Shown here piece after piece: positions 8,543 to 16,540 of a stretch of 64,000 nt of DNA. Position numbers and translations under genes: made by a program. The first letter of the stretch is position 1. Every line of letters starts with the position of its first letter. The notes under the pieces are model-generated. The model searched no databases. It worked only from the letters and a program-made list of their open reading frames with translations, and was not told the DNA's origin. Source of the stretch: Streptomyces kaniharaensis (GTDB lineage Bacteria; Actinomycetota; Actinomycetes; Streptomycetales; Streptomycetaceae); assembly GCF_009569385.1 (NCBI RefSeq), contig NZ_WBOF01000002.1, forward strand, positions 1 through 64,000, given 5' to 3'.

Positions 8543-9004
8543 ATGGATCTCCTGCACAAGACGTCCTCCCGGCTGCTCTCGCTGCTCTCGCTGCTCCAAA
8601 CGCACCGTGACTGGTCCGGCGAGGATCTCGCCGAGCGTCTGAGCATCACGTCGCGCACCGTGCGCGGTGACATCGACCGGCTGCGCGAACTCGGCTACCC
8701 GATCACGACCGTCAAAGGACCGGCCGGCGGCTACCGCCTGGAGGCCGGCGCCCACCTGCCGCCCATGCTGTTCGACGACGACCGGGCCGTCGCCCTGGCC
8801 GTCGCGCTGCCGACCGCAGCCACCGGCACGTCCCTGGGCCCGCGGCCGCTGTTCCTCGGCCTCGACAAATGCGCCGCCGCGGGCGTCGTCACCTCCTTCC
8901 GCACCGCCGGCACGCACCTCGTCACGGCCGTCCACAGCGGCGACCGCGTGTACCAGGACAACGGCGCCAACCCCGAGACCACCACCGTCACGGTGAGCCC
9001 CTGA
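8543..9004 (+). CDS. HTH (YafY/DeoR-type) regulator with non-family C-terminus
   Basis: Residues 1-90 are a typical winged HTH of WYL-type regulators (SRLLSLLSLLQTHRDWSGED, SITSRTVRGDIDRLRELGYP, GGYRLEAGAHLPPMLFDDDR). After VALAVALPTAATG the expected WYL domain is missing and an unrelated 55-residue tail follows (TSFRTAGTHLVTAVHSGDRV and YQDNGANPETTTVTVSP). Full-length relatives have about 230-330 residues. The gene therefore looks like a fusion or truncation that may still bind DNA. ATG 8543 is chosen because family similarity starts there. It is divergent from the VOC gene, a likely target. Confidence 0.65.
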   Translation: MDLLHKTSSRLLSLLSLLQTHRDWSGEDLAERLSITSRTVRGDIDRLRELGYPITTVKGPAGGYRLEAGAHLPPMLFDDDRAVALAVALPTAATGTSLGPRPLFLGLDKCAAAGVVTSFRTAGTHLVTAVHSGDRVYQDNGANPETTTVTVSP

Positions 9005-9020
9005 ACGGGCCGGGGACTGA

Positions 9021-9049
9021 GCGGCCGTCTGCGTCCAAGCAGCGGCCGC
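9021..9049. terminator. Bidirectional terminator hairpin
   Basis: Outer arms GCGGCCG/CGGCCGC and inner CTGC/GCAG form a stem between two convergent genes (HTH gene ending 9004, amidase gene ending 9117). Confidence 0.6.
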
Positions 9050-9116
9050 ACGGTGGTCCAGTCCGCACCGCCGGCGTGAGGGCCGCCCCGGAGGCCGCCG
9101 TCCCGGGCGCCCTCGC

Positions 9117-10508
9117 TCAGGCCGCCGGGGCGAGGGCCGGGGCGGGCCGCGTCTGCTCGTGGGCGTAGCCGACCCGCAGGAGTACCGGCTCGCCGAGGGG
9201 CCGGCCGAGCAGCTGCATGCCGATCGGCAGGCCCGCCTCGTCGTGGCCGACCGGGACGGTCAGGGCGGGCACCCCGGTGATGTTCGCGGGGGCGCTGAGC
9301 CGTACGTAGGCGTCGGAGACGCCCTCGACCGTGCCGTCCGGCCAGGTGACCGTCTCCTGGCCGGCCCTGACCGCGGGCATCGGCACGCTCGGGGCGGCGA
9401 TCACGTCGACCTCCTCCAGCATCCGCGCCCACTCGGCGCGCATGAGCGTGCGGGAGCGCTGGGCGCGTACGTAGTCACCGGCGCTCATCAGTTCGCTCGC
9501 CTCCAGGAGGATGCGGACGTCGTCCTGGTACAGCTCGGGGACGGTGCGCAGGCTGCCCTCGTGGTAGGCGCCCGCCTCCGGCACCATCAGTCCCCACTGG
9601 GTGGCCTGGACGTAGCGGGTCATCGGGATGTCGACCTCGACGAGCCGGGCGCCCAGGGCCTCCAGCTGCCCGATGGCGTGCCGCACCGCGGCCTCCACCT
9701 GCGGGTCGACCCGGTCGAAGTAGTAGTTTCGCGGCACGCCGATGCGCAGTCCCGTCAGGTCCGTTGCGTCGCCGGGCTGGTAGTGCGCGGCGGGCGCGGA
9801 CAGTGAGGCGGGGTCGCGGGGGTCGTGTCCGGCCAGCGCGGTCAGGACCAAGGCCGCGTCCTCGACGGTGCGGGTGATCGGACCGACGTGGTCCAGCGAC
9901 CAGGACAGGGACGTGACGCCATGACGGGGCACCAGACCGTAGGTCGGCTTCAGGCCGACGACCCCGTTGAGTGCGGCGGGCACCCGGATCGACCCGCCCG
10001 TGTCGGTGCCCAGAGCGAAGGTCGCCGCGCCCGCGGCGACAGCGACCGCGGAACCGCCACTGGAGCCTCCGGCGACCCGGCCGCGGTCCCAGGCGTTGCG
10101 GGTCTGCGGGGTGGTCAGGCCGAACGCGAACTCGTGGGTGTGGGTCTTGCCGAGCAGGACGGCGCCGGCCGCGCTCAGGCGCGCCGCGACCGTGCTGTCC
10201 GCCGCCGCGCGGTGGCCGGCGCGGACGCGGGAGCTGGCGGTGGTGGCCATCCCGCCGACGTCGATCAGGTCCTTGAGCGCCATCGGGACGCCGTGCAGCG
10301 GTCCCCGGTGGCGGCCGTGCGCCACGTCGTGCGCGGCCTCGGTGGCCGCGCGGCGGGCGTGTTCCGCCGTGACCGTGACGTAGGCGCCGAGCCGCGGCTC
10401 GGTCTTCTCGATGCGGTCGAGGACGGAGTCGACCAGTTCGACGGGGGACAGTCGCCGGGCGCGGATCGCGTCCGCGGCGGCGGTGAGGGAGAGCTCATAC
10501 GGCTGCAT
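9117..10508 (-). CDS. Amidase signature family hydrolase (AtzE/GatA-like)
   Basis: A 463-residue amidase with the Ser-cisSer-Lys apparatus: Lys79 in MALKDLIDVGG, Ser149 in GGSSGGSA and Ser173 in GTDTGGSIRVPAALNG. The C-terminal ITGVPALTVPVGHDEAGLPI block is present and the length is normal. It hydrolyses an amide of unknown identity in the cytoplasm. The preceding gene, overlapping by 14 bp, encodes an AtzG-like small subunit, which resembles the AtzG-AtzE pair of 1-carboxybiuret hydrolase; that argues for a two-subunit amidase but does not fix the substrate. It is the last gene of a TetR-linked block and probably co-regulated with the MFS exporter. Confidence 0.9.
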   Translation of the reverse strand: MQPYELSLTAAADAIRARRLSPVELVDSVLDRIEKTEPRLGAYVTVTAEHARRAATEAAHDVAHGRHRGPLHGVPMALKDLIDVGGMATTASSRVRAGHRAAADSTVAARLSAAGAVLLGKTHTHEFAFGLTTPQTRNAWDRGRVAGGSSGGSAVAVAAGAATFALGTDTGGSIRVPAALNGVVGLKPTYGLVPRHGVTSLSWSLDHVGPITRTVEDAALVLTALAGHDPRDPASLSAPAAHYQPGDATDLTGLRIGVPRNYYFDRVDPQVEAAVRHAIGQLEALGARLVEVDIPMTRYVQATQWGLMVPEAGAYHEGSLRTVPELYQDDVRILLEASELMSAGDYVRAQRSRTLMRAEWARMLEEVDVIAAPSVPMPAVRAGQETVTWPDGTVEGVSDAYVRLSAPANITGVPALTVPVGHDEAGLPIGMQLLGRPLGEPVLLRVGYAHEQTRPAPALAPAA

Positions 10509-10704
10509 CGTGCTTCTCCTGTGCGGCGCGGTAGGCGGCGGCGGGCGCGACGTCCGCGAAGTCCAGCTCGCGCAGGACCGAGACGACCGCGTGGATGTGG
10601 TTGGCGACCGCGGCGACCGCGGCATGGCGCTCGGCGGGCAGGACGAGTCCGGAGCGGGCGGCCCAGCGGGCGGCCTCCGGTGGGGTGAGTTCGACGGTGG
10701 ACAC
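10495..10704 (-). CDS. AtzG-like small amidase subunit (DUF4089-type)
   Basis: A 69-residue all-helical protein (LTPPEAARWAARSGLVLPAE, AVAAVANHIHAVVSVLRELD). Size, pattern and position directly before an amidase, with a 14-bp overlap implying translational coupling, match AtzG, a GatC-like subunit that stabilises the amidase AtzE. Start ATG 10704 follows an AGGAGAG ribosome binding site. An operator-like sequence resembling the TetR sites lies about 50 bp upstream. Confidence 0.65.
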   Translation of the reverse strand: MSTVELTPPEAARWAARSGLVLPAERHAAVAAVANHIHAVVSVLRELDFADVAPAAAYRAAQEKHDAAV

Positions 10705-10753
10705 GGATGCTCTCCTGCTCGGTCGGGTTCTCGGTTGGGTTCTCGATCGGGGA

Positions 10754-10779
10754 CCGTAAAGGCCAATGGCTTGCTTGAG
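10754..10779. promoter_or_regulatory. Possible third TetR operator
   Basis: Read on the plus strand, CCGTAAAGGCCAATGGCTTG (then CTTGAG) resembles the site at 13215-13240 with a one-base offset, sharing GGC-AATG, TTGC and AG. The match is imperfect. Position just upstream of the AtzG/amidase pair would let the same TetR protein control them. Confidence 0.35.
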
Positions 10780-10807
10780 ATGGTTGCGGGCGCCGCGGCC
10801 CTCGCGG

Positions 10808-11689
10808 TCAGGCCGCGGTGGCCGGGAGTTCGGCGCCCGGCTCGGCGAGCAGCCGGTAGCGGCCGTTCTCCCGGCGGACGGTGCCGGCCGTCGGCTGGGG
10901 GAAGTGGGTGCCCAGGAGCAGCGTGTCGGTGTCCGCCAGGGCGTCGAGCAGACGGGCCCGGGTGCGCACCGCCGTGGCCGGGTCGGTGTCGACGCAGCTG
11001 TGCACGTGGGGGTGGGACAGCTGCACGGGGTGGTGGATGCTGTCGCCGGTGATCAGCGCCCGGCGGTCGCTGCCGCGCAGTTCCACGGCCACCTGCCCCG
11101 GGGTGTGGCCCGGGGCGGGGACCAGGAGGACGCCCGGCGCGACCTCGTACCCGTCCGCGTTCCCGTGCCCCTGTTCGGGGACGGCCACGGCGTCGTACTG
11201 CCCGGCGTCGCGGACGGGGTGGACGGAGTCGCGGAACATCTGGGCGCGGGCCTCGTCCAGGTCGGCGGCGGCCCAGTGGTCCCATTCGGTGCGGCTGGTG
11301 AGGTAGCGGGCGTTGGGGAAAGTGGGGACCCAGCCCCCACCGTCGAGGCGGGTGTTCCAGCCGACGTGGTCGGTGTGCAGGTGGGTGGTGATCACCAGGT
11401 CCACGGACTCGGGCGGGAAGCCGGCGGCGGTCAGGCGCTCCAGGAAGTCGGTGTCCAGGCCGTTCCACGCCGGGTTGGCGCGCGGCTTGGCGTTGCCGAT
11501 GCCGGTGTCCACCACGATCCGTAGTCCGCCGGCCTCCACGGCGAAGCCGTGGCTCGCCAGGCGGGGGACGTCGGCGTCGGCGAAGTCGGGGCGCAGCCAC
11601 GGCGCCTGGTCGAGCACCTGCCTGGTGGCGTCCGGCAGCAGCCAGGGCCCGGTCTGCCGCGGCAGTTCGATCTCGTCGACGCGGCGCAC
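10808..11689 (-). CDS. MBL-fold metallo-hydrolase
   Basis: A metallo-beta-lactamase-fold hydrolase of roughly 294 residues with the zinc motif HLHTDHVGW, GVLLVPAPGHTPGQVAVEL (third histidine), TGDSIHHPVQ and LLLGTHFPQP. Relatives include lactonases and other metal-dependent hydrolases; the substrate is unknown. The start is problematic: a TTG at 11853 with GAAAGGA upstream is out of frame with this core because of the GGGCG-based tandem repeat at 11736-11840. The first in-frame GTG is 11689, which removes the SLGDIT strand that normally starts the fold. The gene may be phase-variable or broken at its 5' end. Downstream of the MFS gene on the same strand. Confidence 0.75.
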   Translation of the reverse strand: MRRVDEIELPRQTGPWLLPDATRQVLDQAPWLRPDFADADVPRLASHGFAVEAGGLRIVVDTGIGNAKPRANPAWNGLDTDFLERLTAAGFPPESVDLVITTHLHTDHVGWNTRLDGGGWVPTFPNARYLTSRTEWDHWAAADLDEARAQMFRDSVHPVRDAGQYDAVAVPEQGHGNADGYEVAPGVLLVPAPGHTPGQVAVELRGSDRRALITGDSIHHPVQLSHPHVHSCVDTDPATAVRTRARLLDALADTDTLLLGTHFPQPTAGTVRRENGRYRLLAEPGAELPATAA

Positions 11690-11735
11690 GGTGATGTCGC
11701 CGAGGCTCCATCCCGTGCTCGTGCGGGAGGCGGCG

Positions 11736-11840
11736 GGGCGTGGCGGGGCGGGGCGTGGCGGGGCGGGGCGTGGCGGGGCGGGGCGTGGCGGGGCGTGGCG
11801 GGGCGGGGCGTGGCGGGGCGGGGCGTGGCGGGGCGGGGGG
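11736..11840. repeat. GC-rich minisatellite at the 5' end of the MBL gene
   Basis: Tandem units TGGCGGGGCGGGGCG (15 bp) occur about six times, interrupted by one 10-bp unit (TGGCGGGGCG) that lacks one GGGCG block. Because 5 is not a multiple of 3, gain or loss of a GGGCG block changes the frame between the TTG at 11853 and the MBL core, whereas whole 15-bp units do not. Confidence 0.85.
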
Positions 11841-11904
11841 TGGCGGTGCTCAACGGTGGGTCCTTTCGGGCAGTACGGGGGGGGCGTGCTCGGGCTGGGT
11901 GTGC

Positions 11905-13200
11905 TCAGGCGGCGGGCGGGCGCCGCAGGCCGCGGACGAGGCCGGCCAGGGCGAGCAGCAGGACCGTCGCGGCGTAGAGCGAGAGGGCGGTGGGCAGGCC
12001 GTACAGGTCGGTCAGTCGGCCGGCGAGGACGGCGGGGACGCTCATCGCCAGGTAGGCGAGGACGTAGTAGGCGGCGAGCGTGCCGGCGCGTTCGCCCGGG
12101 GCGGCCGGGGGCAGCAGCAGACGCAGGGCGCCCTGGGTGACGGCGCCGAAGCCCGCGCCCGCCGCGGCGGCGCCGGCGAACAGCGCGGCCAGGCTGTGCA
12201 GGTGGGGGGCGCCCAGGGTCAGCAGGGTCCCCGGGAGCAGGAGCACGGTGCCGGTCAGACTCACGGCGCGGGCGGGCAGGGCCCGGCAGGCGTGGCCGGT
12301 GAGGCCGGCTGCGGCCGTCAGGGTGAAGAAGACCAGGCCGCCGGTGGCGGGGACGGTGTGCGGGGCGATGAGACGGGCGAGCGAGGGGCCGAGGGAGGAG
12401 TAGAAGCCGCCCAGCGCCCAGGCGGCGGCGATGCCGGGGGCGGCGAGCGCCAGGGCCGGCCGGGAAGCGCGGGCGACGGCGATCGCGGGGCGCAGCGAGC
12501 GCAGGACGCCGGGTCCGGAGCGGGCGGTCCCGGAGCGGGCGGTCCCGGAGCGGGCGGTCCCGGAGCGGGCGGTCCCGGAGCGGGCGGTCCCGGAGCGGGC
12601 GGTTTCGGGGGTGCGCAGGACGGCGGCGGTCTGCGCGACGAAGAGCAGGAGCAGCAGCAGGTAGACGGTGCGGGTGGGGGCGGGGGCGTACTGCGCGAGG
12701 GCCGTGGCGGCCAGCACGCCGGCGGCCATGCCGGCCGCAGGGGCGACAGCGTTGGCGGCCGTCGCCCGGCCGGGGCGGTCGGGGTCCTCGAAGTCGAGCA
12801 GAGCGGCTCCGGCGGCGCTGGTGGCCACGCCGGTGGCCAGGCCCTGCAGGATCCGGGCGGCGATCAGCGTCGCCGCCCCCTGGGCGGCGGCGAGGACGGC
12901 CGTCGCGGCGGCTTCGGCCAGCAGGGCCCCAGCGAGGACCGGGCGCCGACCGAGGCGGTCCGAGAGCGTGCCGGCGGTCAGCAGGGCCAGCAGCAAGGCG
13001 AGCGCGTAGGCGCTGAACACGACGGTGAGCGTGGTGGCCGACAGGTGCCACGCGTGCTGGTAGAGCGGGTAGATCGGGGTCGGTGCGCTGGAGGCTGCCA
13101 GCAGGGCCACCAGGACCGAGGCATGCAGGTGGAAGGCGCTGCGGCGGCTCGACGCGGGCAGGCGGCGAGGGCGGAACGGCAGGGCGGTCACGCTGGTCAT
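11905..13200 (-). CDS. MFS transporter (drug-efflux-like)
   Basis: A 431-residue protein with about twelve hydrophobic helices. The motif-A loop between helices 2 and 3 is GTLSDRLGRRPVL, and LQGLATGVATSAAGAALLDF corresponds to the motif C region. It is a proton-coupled exporter of unknown substrate in the cytoplasmic membrane. The central cytoplasmic loop (about residues 198-230) contains about six SGTAR pentapeptides encoded by a 15-bp minisatellite. A palindromic operator matching one upstream of the TetR gene lies 15-40 bp before the ATG, so repression by the neighbouring TetR protein is likely. Confidence 0.9.
   Translation of the reverse strand: MTSVTALPFRPRRLPASSRRSAFHLHASVLVALLAASSAPTPIYPLYQHAWHLSATTLTVVFSAYALALLLALLTAGTLSDRLGRRPVLAGALLAEAAATAVLAAAQGAATLIAARILQGLATGVATSAAGAALLDFEDPDRPGRATAANAVAPAAGMAAGVLAATALAQYAPAPTRTVYLLLLLLFVAQTAAVLRTPETARSGTARSGTARSGTARSGTARSGTARSGPGVLRSLRPAIAVARASRPALALAAPGIAAAWALGGFYSSLGPSLARLIAPHTVPATGGLVFFTLTAAAGLTGHACRALPARAVSLTGTVLLLPGTLLTLGAPHLHSLAALFAGAAAAGAGFGAVTQGALRLLLPPAAPGERAGTLAAYYVLAYLAMSVPAVLAGRLTDLYGLPTALSLYAATVLLLALAGLVRGLRRPPAA
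12518..12603. repeat. 15-bp in-frame minisatellite in the MFS gene
   Basis: About six copies of CGGAGCGGGCGGTCC encode (SGTAR)n on the minus strand, in the loop between the two halves of the transporter. Copy changes stay in frame. Confidence 0.85.
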
Positions 13201-13214
13201 GGAGCACCTCGAAC

Positions 13215-13240
13215 CCTTAAGGCGAATGCTTTGCGTTAAG
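13215..13240. promoter_or_regulatory. Probable TetR operator before the MFS gene
   Basis: CCTTAAGGCGAATGC followed by TTTGCGTTAAG forms an imperfect inverted repeat (CTTAAGGCGAA against CTTAACGCAAA) just upstream of the MFS start at 13200. The left part and the TTGCGT block recur at 13874-13897. Confidence 0.65.
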
Positions 13241-13281
13241 CACTCTAGGCACTCAGGGCCCGTGACGCAAATATTTAGCTT

Positions 13282-13866
13282 TTAGCGGCCCGGGGGCGGG
13301 GGCGGCGCGGCGGCGCCGAGCGCCGCCGCGACCAGGCCGTCGGTGTAGGCCCCGGACAACTCCGAGGGGCGGAACAGGATCCGGTACATCACAGGGGCGA
13401 CGAGAACGTCCAGCAGGCTCTCCACGCCGGGCACCCCCTCCCCCCGCCCGGCCGCGCGCACGCAGACGGCCTCCAACTGCTCGGCGGCGTAGTCGCAGCA
13501 GCGGACCGCGTTGCCCTGCTCGGGGTCACCCAGCAGGGCGTCGCGAATGTACATACGGCCCGCCGCCGAGGACATCTCCTCGACGAACTGCGCGACCCAC
13601 GCCTCCAGATCGGCCCGCAGACCACCGTGATCGGCCGGCGGGGCGTCCGGGCGCAAGCGTTCGATCGCCACGTCGGACAGCAACTCCCGCAAGTCCCCCC
13701 AACGCCGATAGACGGTGGACGGCGTCACCCCCGCACGCGCAGCGACCAGCGGCACAGTAAGCGCCTCCCGCCCCACCTCCGCCTCCAGCTCACGGACAGC
13801 CCGGTGCACGGACCGCTGGACGCGAGCACTGCGCCCACCGGGACGTGCGGTCGCTCGGAAACCCAT
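13282..13866 (-). CDS. TetR family transcriptional regulator
   Basis: A 194-residue repressor. The N-terminal HTH is LTVPLVAARAGVTPSTVYRR followed by WGDLRELLSDVAIERL; the C-terminal helical domain (DLEAWVAQFVEEMSSAAGRM, YIRDALLGD) would bind the ligand. The C-terminus ends in a Pro-rich tail. ATG 13866 has AAGG seven bases upstream; a GTG at 13872 is the alternative. Operator-like sites before its own gene and the MFS gene suggest autorepression and ligand-induced export. Confidence 0.9.
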   Translation of the reverse strand: MGFRATARPGGRSARVQRSVHRAVRELEAEVGREALTVPLVAARAGVTPSTVYRRWGDLRELLSDVAIERLRPDAPPADHGGLRADLEAWVAQFVEEMSSAAGRMYIRDALLGDPEQGNAVRCCDYAAEQLEAVCVRAAGRGEGVPGVESLLDVLVAPVMYRILFRPSELSGAYTDGLVAAALGAAAPPPPPGR

Positions 13867-13873
13867 GCCCACA

Positions 13874-13897
13874 CCTTAATGCGAAGAAATTGCGTCC
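13874..13897. promoter_or_regulatory. Probable TetR autoregulatory operator
   Basis: CCTTAATGCGAAGAAATTGC followed by GTCC shares CCTTAA-GCGAA and TTGCGT at the same spacing with the site at 13215-13240, and overlaps the ribosome binding region of the TetR gene. Confidence 0.6.
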
Positions 13898-14263
13898 AGC
13901 CGGGACGTCACCCCGGCCAGGCCGCTACGAAACGAGCCCACGATTCGCCGTCATCCCGTCCCCAGATCAGAGACCGAACTGCCCGATAACCCGGACAGCG
14001 ACCCCGCCCGGGCACAGGCCAGTGCTGTCGACCAGCAGATGAACGTCCGAGATGCGAGCGAAGCCGTCGAACAGTCGACCCAGCACCCGACGCCCACGCC
14101 GATCAGATTATTGCCGAACCATTCCAGATCACGTCCGGACACCTTCCCCACAAAACAGGACCGGCCCACGTCACATTCCAGCCACACACTCCGGCCGACG
14201 ACCAACCCAGGAACAGCACACGAGGAACACCACACGCCAGCCGCACTCCCGAAAAGGAGCCCG

Positions 14264-14399
14264 CACAGCAGTCGACGAGCGCGGCGTCGGCCGAGTCGTC
14301 GAAGTCCCAAACGAGCGTGAACAGCAGACCCGGCAGGTCGGCCTGGGCACGCAGCCCGGCCGGCACGTCCTGCTCGGCGGTGGCGGTGGTGGCCTCCAC
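14264..14399 (-). pseudogene. Short N-terminal gene remnant, unknown
   Basis: A protein-like start, MEATTATAEQDVPAGLRAQA followed by LPGLLFTLVWDFDDSADAAL, appears on the minus strand and then runs into composition that does not look coding. I do not recognise the family. The rest of 13900-14515 shows no gene. Confidence 0.3.
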
Positions 14400-14518
14400 G
14401 GCGGTGCTTCTCCTTCGGATGCTGAGACGACTCGGCGAGGCGCTCGGGGCTATGGAAGGGTCAGGCGGGCGGCCTCTCCCCGGGGCCAGGTCATGGATGG
14501 GGAGAGGCCGACCTCTGA

Positions 14519-14561
14519 CTGAGCGCTTCAGTTGGCGAGCTTTGCCAACTGAAGCGCTCAG
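14519..14561. terminator. Perfect 18-bp hairpin at the end of the sigma/ABC operon
   Basis: Arms CTGAGCGCTTCAGTTGGC (14519-14536) and its exact complement (14544-14561) flank a 7-nt loop. It lies 16 bp beyond the last stop of the minus-strand operon. The arm sequence AGCGCTTCAGTTGGCGAG is closely repeated upstream of the sigma gene at 18893-18930. Confidence 0.8.
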
Positions 14562-14576
14562 CGCGGGGCATGTCCG

Positions 14577-15146
14577 TTACCGTCTCGGTCCTGCTGCGGC
14601 GTACAGCACGGTGCCGGTCGCCAGCAGGGCCCACGCGGTCGCGGCGGACGCCGTCGTGGCGGGGGAAATGATCATCCAGCCGCCCACCTCTCCCGCGATG
14701 CCGGGCGGAACCGGGACGAGGAGGGTGAACGCGAGCCAGCCGATCGGCAGGGTCCATGCGAACTGTGCCCCGCACAGCACCGCCCCGAGCGCGGCCAGGC
14801 CGATCAGGCCCGCGCTGTCCCGGACGACGAGCGCGGCGGGGGCGAGCCCCACTCCCGCCGCCTGGACCGCCAGCAGCGCCGCCCCGGCGACCGCGCCGGC
14901 CAGCAGCACGTGCGCCGCCCGCCGGGGCATCCACCGGATCGCGGCCGTGCGATCCAGTGCGGAATCCTGCCCGCCGAGCCCGACAGAAGCGGCCGCCACG
15001 TTCGCGGTCAGGACCAGGACCGCGATCCCCTCCATCGAGCCCGCGCCGTCCTGGTTGAAGGCCCACGCCGCCAGCGCGACGAGCGCGACCGCCGCGGCCG
15101 AGGTGGGCACCTGCCGTGAACGCGCGTACAGCATCAGCCACCTCAT
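14577..15146 (-). CDS. Integral membrane protein, last gene of the sigma/ABC operon
   Basis: A 189-residue protein with about six hydrophobic segments (VALVALAAWAFN, AAHVLLAGAVAGAALLAVQA, LAALGAVLCGAQFAWTL, ASAATAWALLATGTVLYAAA). It probably forms part of the ABC exporter encoded upstream or assists it. The ATG at 15146 overlaps the stop of the permease gene by four bases, which implies translational coupling; the longer upstream frame is antisense noise. Substrate unknown. Confidence 0.75.
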   Translation of the reverse strand: MRWLMLYARSRQVPTSAAAVALVALAAWAFNQDGAGSMEGIAVLVLTANVAAASVGLGGQDSALDRTAAIRWMPRRAAHVLLAGAVAGAALLAVQAAGVGLAPAALVVRDSAGLIGLAALGAVLCGAQFAWTLPIGWLAFTLLVPVPPGIAGEVGGWMIISPATTASAATAWALLATGTVLYAAAGPRR

Positions 15147-16540
15147 TGCGACGCCTTTCCCGCCAGCACCGAAAGCTCGTTGTACCCCGTGCAGGAGAGG
15201 GCGGCGGTGTGCACCTCGGCGATCCGCGAGCGCTGCTCGGCCGGTGACAGCGCCATCAGCCGCTGCCAGGCGACGTCGGCGTCCGCCCATGTACGTTGTG
15301 AGTACGCGTAGGAGTCCGGCCTCTGCAGCGGTTCGAACTGGTGATCGCCGAGGGCCCAGCTCGCGGCGATGCTCTGTACGGGGATGTCGACCTGCCCCCC
15401 GCCCTCCCAGGGCGTGCGCGGTGAGCAGTTCGGTGCCAGGCCCTGGGCGACCAGGAGGCGGGTCAGTTCCGCCCCCGTCGCATGGGCGATCAGCGGGTCG
15501 TCGAAGTCGACCAGCACCACGTCGCCGGAGAGTTCGCGGTTGTCGCCGAGCGCGCGCAGCTCGGTATCCTCCCGCACCGAGTTCGGTGCCTTGTCACCCA
15601 AGGCGTCGTGCAGCACGCGCAGCGCGTCCTTGCCGCGCGGCGCGAGCTCGGGCAGGTGTGAGCGGTTGGCCTGCGTCACGCACACCGGTCCGTCGCAGAC
15701 CAGGGTGGCGGCGGCCTTGTCGACGACGTAGGTGTCACGCGGAGTGGCCGGAAGGATCAGCAGGGCCAGCGCCGCGCCGGCCAGGACGGGGGCCACCGCG
15801 AGCAGTCGGGCCCGGCGGGTCGCGGCCGACAGCAGTGCGAAACCGGTCGAGAGCATGCCGAGCAGCCAGAGCGTCTGGCCGAAGTGCACGGAGCCGGCCA
15901 GAGTCAGCAGCACCTCCCGCGGCTCCGCGGTCACCGGGAACAGCAAGGCGAGCCGGTTCGGCGCGCTGCTCGACGGCAGTGCCCCCTCATTGCTCTGCCG
16001 CAGGAGGAGGGCCGTCAGCAAGAGGAACACCGTCAGGGCCGGCGGGGTAAGCACGGAGGGCACGGCCCGCGCGACGCCCATGCCTAACACGGCCCCCGCG
16101 ACGAGGGACAGCGCCGCCACCAGCGAGATCGGCAGCCAGCCGAGACTCGTGTACGCGGTGGCGCCCAGGGCCACCTGGACTCCGCCCACGAGGGCCAGGA
16201 GGCCGAAGCCGGACGCCAGCACGAGTGCCGTCGCGCCGGCCGGCAGCGCCGCACGGCGCCAGGCCGGCAGCGGCGTGGTCGTCAGCAGTTCGGCCATCCG
16301 CGAGCGGGAGTCGCGCAGCCCGTACACCGCCCCCATGCCCACCACGAGCGGCCACCAGAAGCCCAGCAGGTACCGGGTCCACAGGGCCATGGAAGTCCAC
16401 TGGGCCGTCCATCCCGCGTCGCCCTGCCACCAGATCCCGTCGATCAGGCAGAAGACCGCCAGACTGCCTCCCAGGACGACGAGGCCGGGCCACGGGGCGA
16501 GGGAGCGCTTCAGCTCGATACGCAGCACCCGCCCGTTCAC
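15143..16540 (-). CDS. ABC transporter permease-like membrane protein
   Basis: A 465-residue protein. Residues 1-290 hold about six membrane helices (LVVLGGSLAVFCLIDGIWW, RYLLGFWWPLVVGMGAVYGL, ALVLASGFGLLALVGGVQVA, SLVAALSLVAGAVLGMGVAR). RDSRSRMAELLTTTPLP is typical of ABC-2-like permeases. The C-terminal 170 residues form a soluble extracytoplasmic-type domain with three cysteines or more. It starts four bases before the ATPase gene stops. Presumably the membrane partner of the ATPase; substrate unknown. Confidence 0.75.
   Translation of the reverse strand: MNGRVLRIELKRSLAPWPGLVVLGGSLAVFCLIDGIWWQGDAGWTAQWTSMALWTRYLLGFWWPLVVGMGAVYGLRDSRSRMAELLTTTPLPAWRRAALPAGATALVLASGFGLLALVGGVQVALGATAYTSLGWLPISLVAALSLVAGAVLGMGVARAVPSVLTPPALTVFLLLTALLLRQSNEGALPSSSAPNRLALLFPVTAEPREVLLTLAGSVHFGQTLWLLGMLSTGFALLSAATRRARLLAVAPVLAGAALALLILPATPRDTYVVDKAAATLVCDGPVCVTQANRSHLPELAPRGKDALRVLHDALGDKAPNSVREDTELRALGDNRELSGDVVLVDFDDPLIAHATGAELTRLLVAQGLAPNCSPRTPWEGGGQVDIPVQSIAASWALGDHQFEPLQRPDSYAYSQRTWADADVAWQRLMALSPAEQRSRIAEVHTAALSCTGYNELSVLAGKASQ

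Noticed and set aside
9117..11711. An 864-codon frame starting upstream of the amidase
   Set aside because: Only residues from ATG 10508 are amidase; the upstream part is out-of-frame translation of the MBL gene.
11736..12603. CRISPR array
   Set aside because: The repeats are contiguous minisatellites without spacers, inside or next to coding sequence, and no cas gene is present.
11740..13239. A 499-codon plus-strand frame
   Set aside because: Antisense of the MFS gene and of the two minisatellites, composed of GAGGPGAGG-type repeats.
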